NCBI GenBank assembly: GCA_016297495.1
Contig: JAEDGN010000046.1
Span: 1 to 16,923, forward strand
Origin: Coprococcus sp.
GTDB taxonomy: Bacteria > Bacillota > Clostridia > Lachnospirales > Lachnospiraceae
Direction of reading: 5' to 3'
Length of the DNA: 16,923 nt
Positions 13,599 through 16,923 of this stretch are shown here, piece after piece; position 1 is the stretch's first letter, and every line of letters begins with the position of its first letter. The notes under the pieces are model-generated. The model saw only the letters and a program-made list of their open reading frames with translations, ran no database searches and was not told the origin of the DNA. The position numbers and the translations under genes are program-made.

Positions 13599-14063
13599 AT
13601 GGAAGAACAATTAAACAGGTTCAGGAAGCTTCTGAAGGAGCGGGGGTTGAAGACAACCTCTCAGCGGATGGCGATTCTGAAGGTGCTCCTTGATCAGCCG
13701 GATAGTCATCTTACGGCTGAAGAAATCTACGACCTCGTAAAGAAAGACTGGCCGGACATAGGACTGGCTACTGTTTATCGTAATATTCAGTTATTATCGG
13801 AAATGAACCTGATAGACAAGTTGAATCTTGATGACGGATATGTGAGATATGAGATTGGTGACCAGAATCAGCAGAGTCACCATCACCATCATCATATGAT
13901 CTGTATCAGCTGCGGAAAGGTTTTTGCATTTCAGGAAGATTTGCTGGATAATCTTGAGCAGAAGATTGAGCAGACGACAGGCTTTGTTGTCAGTGACCAT
14001 GAGGTGAAACTTTATGGACACTGTGCACAATGCCTGGCAAAGGGCGGAGTAGAATCAGAATAG
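13599..14063 (+). CDS. Fur family transcriptional regulator
   Basis: The 154-residue protein is a metal-dependent repressor of the Fur/PerR/Zur superfamily. The winged helix occupies residues 5-80 (GLKTTSQRMAILKVL, SHLTAEEIYDLV, IGLATVYRNIQLLSEMNLI). The metal and dimer domain has two CxxC pairs (C102/C105, C142/C145) forming the structural zinc site, and six consecutive histidines at 94-99. Where Fur has Glu and PerR has Asp just after the first CxxC (CGKVxEF or CGKIVDF), this protein has Ala (CGKVFAF, A110). Sub-type cannot be decided: PerR is unlikely without the Asp, while Fur or Zur remain open. The frame is open from ATG 13566, but ATG 13599 has AGAAGG at 13587-13592. Its targets are not visible here. 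Confidence 0.93.
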   Translation: MEEQLNRFRKLLKERGLKTTSQRMAILKVLLDQPDSHLTAEEIYDLVKKDWPDIGLATVYRNIQLLSEMNLIDKLNLDDGYVRYEIGDQNQQSHHHHHHMICISCGKVFAFQEDLLDNLEQKIEQTTGFVVSDHEVKLYGHCAQCLAKGGVESE

Positions 14064-14126
14064 AAGTGTGTTTTGTTTCTTTTGGAATATTGCATGAATC
14101 CAAAATAATAACGGAGGTGCAGTTTT

Positions 14127-15800
14127 TTGAAAGCAAATAAAGAAATATCCAACGAACAGATTAAAATTATCCCTTTAGGGGGACTTGAGCATATAGGTAT
14201 GAATATTACCTGTTTTGAATATGAAGACAGTATTATTGTGGTGGACTGTGGGCTTTCATTTCCGGAAGATGATATGCTTGGTGTCGACCTCGTCATACCG
14301 GATGTAACTTATTTGAAGGAGAATGCGGAGAAGCTGAAAGGCTTCGTCATTACTCATGGACATGAAGATCATATTGGTGCGCTGGCTTACGTTCTGCAGA
14401 TGGTTAATGCTCCGGTTTATGCTACCAAGCTTACCATGGGTATTATTGAGAATAAGCTGAAAGAGCATAATATGCTGAAAACGACCAAGAGAAAGGTCAT
14501 TAAACACGGACAATCCATCAATCTCGGATGTTTTAGAATAGAATTTATTAAGACAAATCACAGTATTGCAGATGCAACAGCGCTGGCTATTTATACACCG
14601 GCCGGTATTATTGTGCATACAGGCGATTTTAAGATCGATTATACACCGGTATTCGGCGAGATGATTGATCTGATCCGGTTTGCCGAGCTTGGCAAAAAGG
14701 GTGTACTGGCATTGATGTGCGACAGTACCAATGCGGAACGTCCCGGTTTTACACAGTCTGAGAGAACTGTAGGCAAGACCATCAGCCGTATTTTTGATGA
14801 TCACCGCTCAGGTCGTATCATTGTTGCCACTTTTGCTTCAAATGTGGACAGAGTGCAGCAGATTATCAATGCGGCCTATGAGCATGGACGTAAGGTTATC
14901 ATCGAGGGACGGAGCATGGTGAATATTATTACCATTGCATCGGAACTGGGGTATATTAAGATTCCGGAGAATACGCTGATCGACATCGATTCTATGCGCA
15001 GTTATCCCGATGACAAACTGGTCATGGTCACAACAGGAAGTCAGGGAGAAACCATGGCGGCTCTTTCAAGAATGGCTGCGAATACGCATCGCAAGGTATC
15101 CATTAAACCGGGAGATACCATCGTATTCAGTTCATCACCGATACCTGGCAATGAGAAGGCTGTTACGAATGTTATTAATGAATTATACCGGAAGGGGGCC
15201 GATGTCATTTTCCAGGATACACATGTATCCGGTCATGCATGTCAGGAAGAGATCAAGCTGATCTATGCTCTGACAAAACCGAAATATGCCATTCCGGTTC
15301 ATGGTGAATACAAACATCTGAAGGCGGGCGCCAGTCTTGCTGCTACGATGGGAGTTGATAAAGACCATATTCTGCTTCTTTCATCAGGCGATGTATTGTC
15401 TCTGGGACAGGACAAAGCGGAGATCGTCGGGCAGGTGCCTCATGGCTGTGTTATGGTTGACGGACTCGGTGTCGGCGATGTGGGCAATATTGTTCTGCGT
15501 GACCGGCAGATGCTTTCTCAGAACGGACTTCTGATCGTCGTCCTGACTCTGGAAAAATATAGTAATCAGCTGTTGGCAGGGCCGGATATCGTATCAAGAG
15601 GTTTCGTCTATGTGAGGGAGTCGGAATCGCTGATGGAAGATGCCCGCAGGGTTGTCAGTGATGCGCTTGATGATTGTCTGAGCCATAATGTTTCAGACTG
15701 GAGCAAGATCAAGAATGTAATCAGAGATTCACTGGGAGATTTCCTTTGGAAACAGACCAAGAGGAATCCAATGATTCTTCCGATTATTATGGAAGTATAG
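14127..15800 (+). CDS. rnj: Ribonuclease J
   Basis: RNase J is a beta-CASP metallo-beta-lactamase ribonuclease with 5'-3' exonuclease and endonuclease activity, central to mRNA decay and rRNA maturation in Gram-positives. The 557 residues are full length. The zinc motif is H77, H79, D81 and H82 in THGHEDHIG. The beta-CASP domain includes CDSTNAERPGFTQSE, VATFASNVDRVQQII, TTGSQGETMAALSRMA and VFSSSPIPGNEKAV, and the closing metal ligand lies in PVHGEYKHL. The C-terminal dimer domain follows. The start is TTG with GGAGG at 14113-14117, nine bases upstream, giving MKANKEISNEQIKIIPLGGLEHIG. Only one RNase J is seen here, so J1 versus J2 is not assigned. A YlbF-family gene follows directly. Confidence 0.96.
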   Translation: MKANKEISNEQIKIIPLGGLEHIGMNITCFEYEDSIIVVDCGLSFPEDDMLGVDLVIPDVTYLKENAEKLKGFVITHGHEDHIGALAYVLQMVNAPVYATKLTMGIIENKLKEHNMLKTTKRKVIKHGQSINLGCFRIEFIKTNHSIADATALAIYTPAGIIVHTGDFKIDYTPVFGEMIDLIRFAELGKKGVLALMCDSTNAERPGFTQSERTVGKTISRIFDDHRSGRIIVATFASNVDRVQQIINAAYEHGRKVIIEGRSMVNIITIASELGYIKIPENTLIDIDSMRSYPDDKLVMVTTGSQGETMAALSRMAANTHRKVSIKPGDTIVFSSSPIPGNEKAVTNVINELYRKGADVIFQDTHVSGHACQEEIKLIYALTKPKYAIPVHGEYKHLKAGASLAATMGVDKDHILLLSSGDVLSLGQDKAEIVGQVPHGCVMVDGLGVGDVGNIVLRDRQMLSQNGLLIVVLTLEKYSNQLLAGPDIVSRGFVYVRESESLMEDARRVVSDALDDCLSHNVSDWSKIKNVIRDSLGDFLWKQTKRNPMILPIIMEV

Positions 15801-15827
15801 GGGAAATAGTGTTTGATCGCTAAGAAA

Positions 15828-15840
15828 CTTCCGCCGGAGG
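15828..15840 (+). promoter_or_regulatory. Hairpin covering the ylbF ribosome binding site
   Basis: CTTCC (15828-15832), GCC, GGAGG (15836-15840) can form a 5-pair hairpin (one G-T wobble) that hides the only good SD sequence of the YlbF-family gene. The stem is short, so the effect would be mild. It may be coincidental. Confidence 0.3.
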
Positions 15841-15850
15841 ATAAGATATT

Positions 15851-16189
15851 ATGACGAATGTTGAATATGAGACCAAAGTATTAATAAGAGAAATCAGGAA
15901 AAGCAATGAATATAATCAGTATCAGCGATTGAAAAAAAAGCTTGCCGGCAATCCGGATCTCATGAGGGAAGTCAATGATTACCGAAGACAATGCTTTTAT
16001 CTGCAGTCCAGAGATGCAGAAGATAATGACAATGCGCTTCTGACACAGCTGAGGGAAGACAATTCTGAAATGCTCTGTAATGCTGCTGTTCATGAATTTT
16101 TATTATCAGAACAGAAACTGTGCCGGATGATGCAGAAGGTGGTTTCTTCCGTTGTGGAGGCAGCCGGTCTGGATCTGGATTTCCTGTAG
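15851..16189 (+). CDS. YlbF family regulator
   Basis: The 112-residue, helical protein fits the YlbF/YmcA (Com_YlbF) family: LIREIRKSNEYNQYQRLKKKLAGNPDLMREVNDYRRQCFYLQ in the first half, then a second helix with YlbF-type LxxSEQKLCRMMQKVVSSVVEAAGLDLDFL. In Bacillus, YlbF, YmcA and YaaT form a complex that binds RNase Y and steers mRNA processing, biofilm formation and competence. Its place 50 bases after the RNase J gene fits a role in RNA turnover. GGAGG at 15836-15840 precedes the ATG by ten bases. It ends 14 bases before the MltG-like gene. Whether this is YlbF proper or a paralogue cannot be told here. Confidence 0.85.
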   Translation: MTNVEYETKVLIREIRKSNEYNQYQRLKKKLAGNPDLMREVNDYRRQCFYLQSRDAEDNDNALLTQLREDNSEMLCNAAVHEFLLSEQKLCRMMQKVVSSVVEAAGLDLDFL

Positions 16190-16203
16190 GATGGAGAGAA
16201 TTT

Positions 16204-16581
16204 ATGATTAAAAAGTTTTTTATAGGTACTTTTGGAGTATGTGTCAATGTCATTATCTATGCCCTTGTGATTATTTTTGCAGTTCGGATGGTTACTTTTG
16301 CCTATGATTTCTCTTATGAGGTATTTGGCAGTACTGTTATGGAGGAATCATCGGAGAAGATGGTGCCGATTCAGATCAGTGAAGGTGCCAGCACGGATGA
16401 AATTGCAGCATTACTTGAAAAAAAAGGATTGATCAAATATAAACATGCCTTTATGATTCATGTTGCATTATCACAGTATAAAGGGCAGATTCAGGCCGGA
16501 AATTATGAGTTGAGCCCTTCCATGAATATGGATGAGATGCTGGCGATTATGTCAGGCCATGGGGAGACATTAACAGAGTAG
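16204..16581 (+). CDS. Short MltG-like membrane protein without catalytic domain
   Basis: The 125-residue protein has an N-terminal basic start and one membrane helix (about residues 9-30, VCVNVIIYALVIIFAV). An outside domain follows: PIQISEGASTDEIAALLEKKGLIKYKHAFMIH, then QIQAGNYELSPSMNMDEMLAIMSG. This matches the N-terminal LysM-like part of MltG (YceG), the endolytic transglycosylase that ends glycan strands. Full MltG has about 330-380 residues with a catalytic Glu in the C-terminal half, which is missing here; the frame ends cleanly and no remnant follows. The frame is open from 16120, but ATG 16204 has GGAGAG at 16194-16199. Its position before the trmR-like gene matches mltG (yrrL) in Bacillus, so it looks like a shortened MltG relative, perhaps a glycan-binding partner. 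Confidence 0.8.
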   Translation: MIKKFFIGTFGVCVNVIIYALVIIFAVRMVTFAYDFSYEVFGSTVMEESSEKMVPIQISEGASTDEIAALLEKKGLIKYKHAFMIHVALSQYKGQIQAGNYELSPSMNMDEMLAIMSGHGETLTE

Positions 16582-16586
16582 AAGAC

Positions 16587-16627
16587 GGGCTGCTGCAGAA
16601 ATGATATGATGAATACTGCAGCAGCCC
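16587..16627 (+). terminator. Long perfect stem-loop after the MltG-like gene
   Basis: GGGCTGCTGCAG (16587-16598) pairs perfectly over 12 bp with CTGCAGCAGCCC (16616-16627) around a 17-base AT-rich loop. The stem is GC-rich but the tract after it is TGTTATAT, not a clean T run, so it may be an incomplete terminator or a processing or stability hairpin. It separates the MltG-like gene from the methyltransferase gene. Confidence 0.6.
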
Positions 16628-16702
16628 TGTTATATACATGAGCATGCAGGCAGAACTGTCGGCGGCGGGGACGTCTGCGTGAGAAATTTCATGGAGGTAG
16701 AG

Positions 16703-16923
16703 ATGATTGTTGATGACAGATTGACGGCATATCTGCATTCGCTGGATATGGCGGATTCTGAAATTATTATGGCCATAGGGCGGGAGGCCAGGGCTGACAG
16801 AGTGCCGATTATCAGGCCGGAGACGGGAAATCTCCTGAAGGTACTGCTGCGGCTGCAGAAACCGCAGCGTGTGTTGGAGATAGGTACAGCTGTTGGTTAT
16901 TCAGCCATATTGATGAGTGAATG
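16703..16923 (+). CDS. trmR: O-methyltransferase, TrmR-like (partial, runs off the window)
   Basis: The first 73 codons are present and the gene continues past the window. The peptide begins MIVDDRLTAYLHSLDM and reaches the S-adenosylmethionine-binding motif I, VLEIGTAVGYSAILMSE. The helical lead-in followed by IIRPETGNLLKVLLRL is that of the class I O-methyltransferase family containing TrmR (YrrM). TrmR methylates 5-hydroxyuridine at tRNA wobble position 34 in Bacillus, where the gene directly follows mltG, as it does here. ATG 16703 has GGAGG at 16693-16697, five bases upstream. An in-frame ATG at 16691 lies over that site and is less likely. The family is secure; the tRNA role rests mainly on gene order. 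Confidence 0.8.
   Translation, partial: MIVDDRLTAYLHSLDMADSEIIMAIGREARADRVPIIRPETGNLLKVLLRLQKPQRVLEIGTAVGYSAILMSE

Noticed and set aside
13878..13895. Six-histidine run in the Fur-family gene as vector tag contamination
   Set aside because: It is internal, in the usual His-rich position of the family directly before the CxxC motif, with natural flanking sequence.
14080..14109. TTTTGGA/TCCAAAA hairpin (14080-14086, 14099-14105) and a TTGGAA-16-AATAAT promoter before the RNase J gene
   Set aside because: The stem is only 7 AT-rich pairs with no T tract. The promoter would start transcription within the ribosome binding site, so neither is convincing.
16638..16682. 14-codon open frame before the trmR-like gene as a leader peptide
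   Set aside because: No ribosome binding site, no regulatory codon run and no attenuator structure downstream.
1..16923. CRISPR arrays, tRNA or rRNA genes, transposases, phage genes or toxin-antitoxin pairs
   Set aside because: I looked on both strands and found no repeat-spacer pattern, no tRNA-like cloverleaf in the gaps and no coding region of these kinds.

Overview
The window looks like chromosomal core sequence from a low-to-mid GC Gram-positive anaerobe of the class Clostridia, most likely a Lachnospiraceae member. This rests on the gene order, an HrcA/CIRCE-controlled chaperone operon, a Gram-positive-type DnaK, AGGAGG-type ribosome binding sites with occasional TTG and GTG starts, and single-domain proteins typical of Firmicutes (IreB, DUF1292, YlbF, RNase J, rhodanese-less ThiI). 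The genus cannot be fixed from the sequence alone. I see no phage, transposase, CRISPR, tRNA or rRNA. All genes are on the + strand except one small HPr-like gene.

Layout. (1) 10-1272: an MBL-fold metallohydrolase and a small bacterial PH-domain protein, closed by a strong two-way terminator. (2) 1292-6432: the heat-shock operon hrcA-grpE-dnaK-dnaJ. Its promoter is embedded in the preceding terminator and is followed by a perfect CIRCE operator. A roughly 190-base, highly structured, repeat-like element sits between dnaK and dnaJ. A terminator follows dnaJ. (3) 6466-10648: prmA (ribosomal protein L11 methylation), then from its own promoter rsmE (16S rRNA methylation), a cysteine desulfurase and thiI (tRNA 4-thiouridine). 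(4) 10697-10930, minus strand: an HPr-like protein with no phosphorylatable histidine at the expected place. It is divergent from mtaB (11052-12431, tRNA ms2t6A methylthiotransferase) across a control region with several nested palindromes. (5) 12505-16923: ireB, ruvX, a DUF1292 gene, a Fur-family regulator, RNase J, a YlbF-family gene, a short MltG-like membrane protein and the start of a TrmR-like O-methyltransferase.

How it fits together. From general knowledge, hrcA-grpE-dnaK-dnaJ-prmA-rsmE-mtaB matches the Bacillus subtilis hrcA to yqeV order, and ireB-ruvX-DUF1292-mltG-trmR matches yrzL-yrrK-yrzB-yrrL-yrrM. In this window the two conserved blocks are joined, and each carries inserted genes: desulfurase/thiI/HPr-like in the first, and Fur/RNase J/YlbF in the second. 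The shared theme is protein folding plus translation and RNA housekeeping (L11, 16S and tRNA modification, RNA decay).

There is no obvious defence system or new enzymatic pathway. The things most worth a second look are the structured dnaK-dnaJ intergenic element, the histidine-less HPr with its palindromic control region, the promoter nested in a terminator hairpin upstream of CIRCE, the truncated MltG-like protein, the Fur protein with an alanine where the family has an acidic residue, and the RNase J/YlbF pairing.
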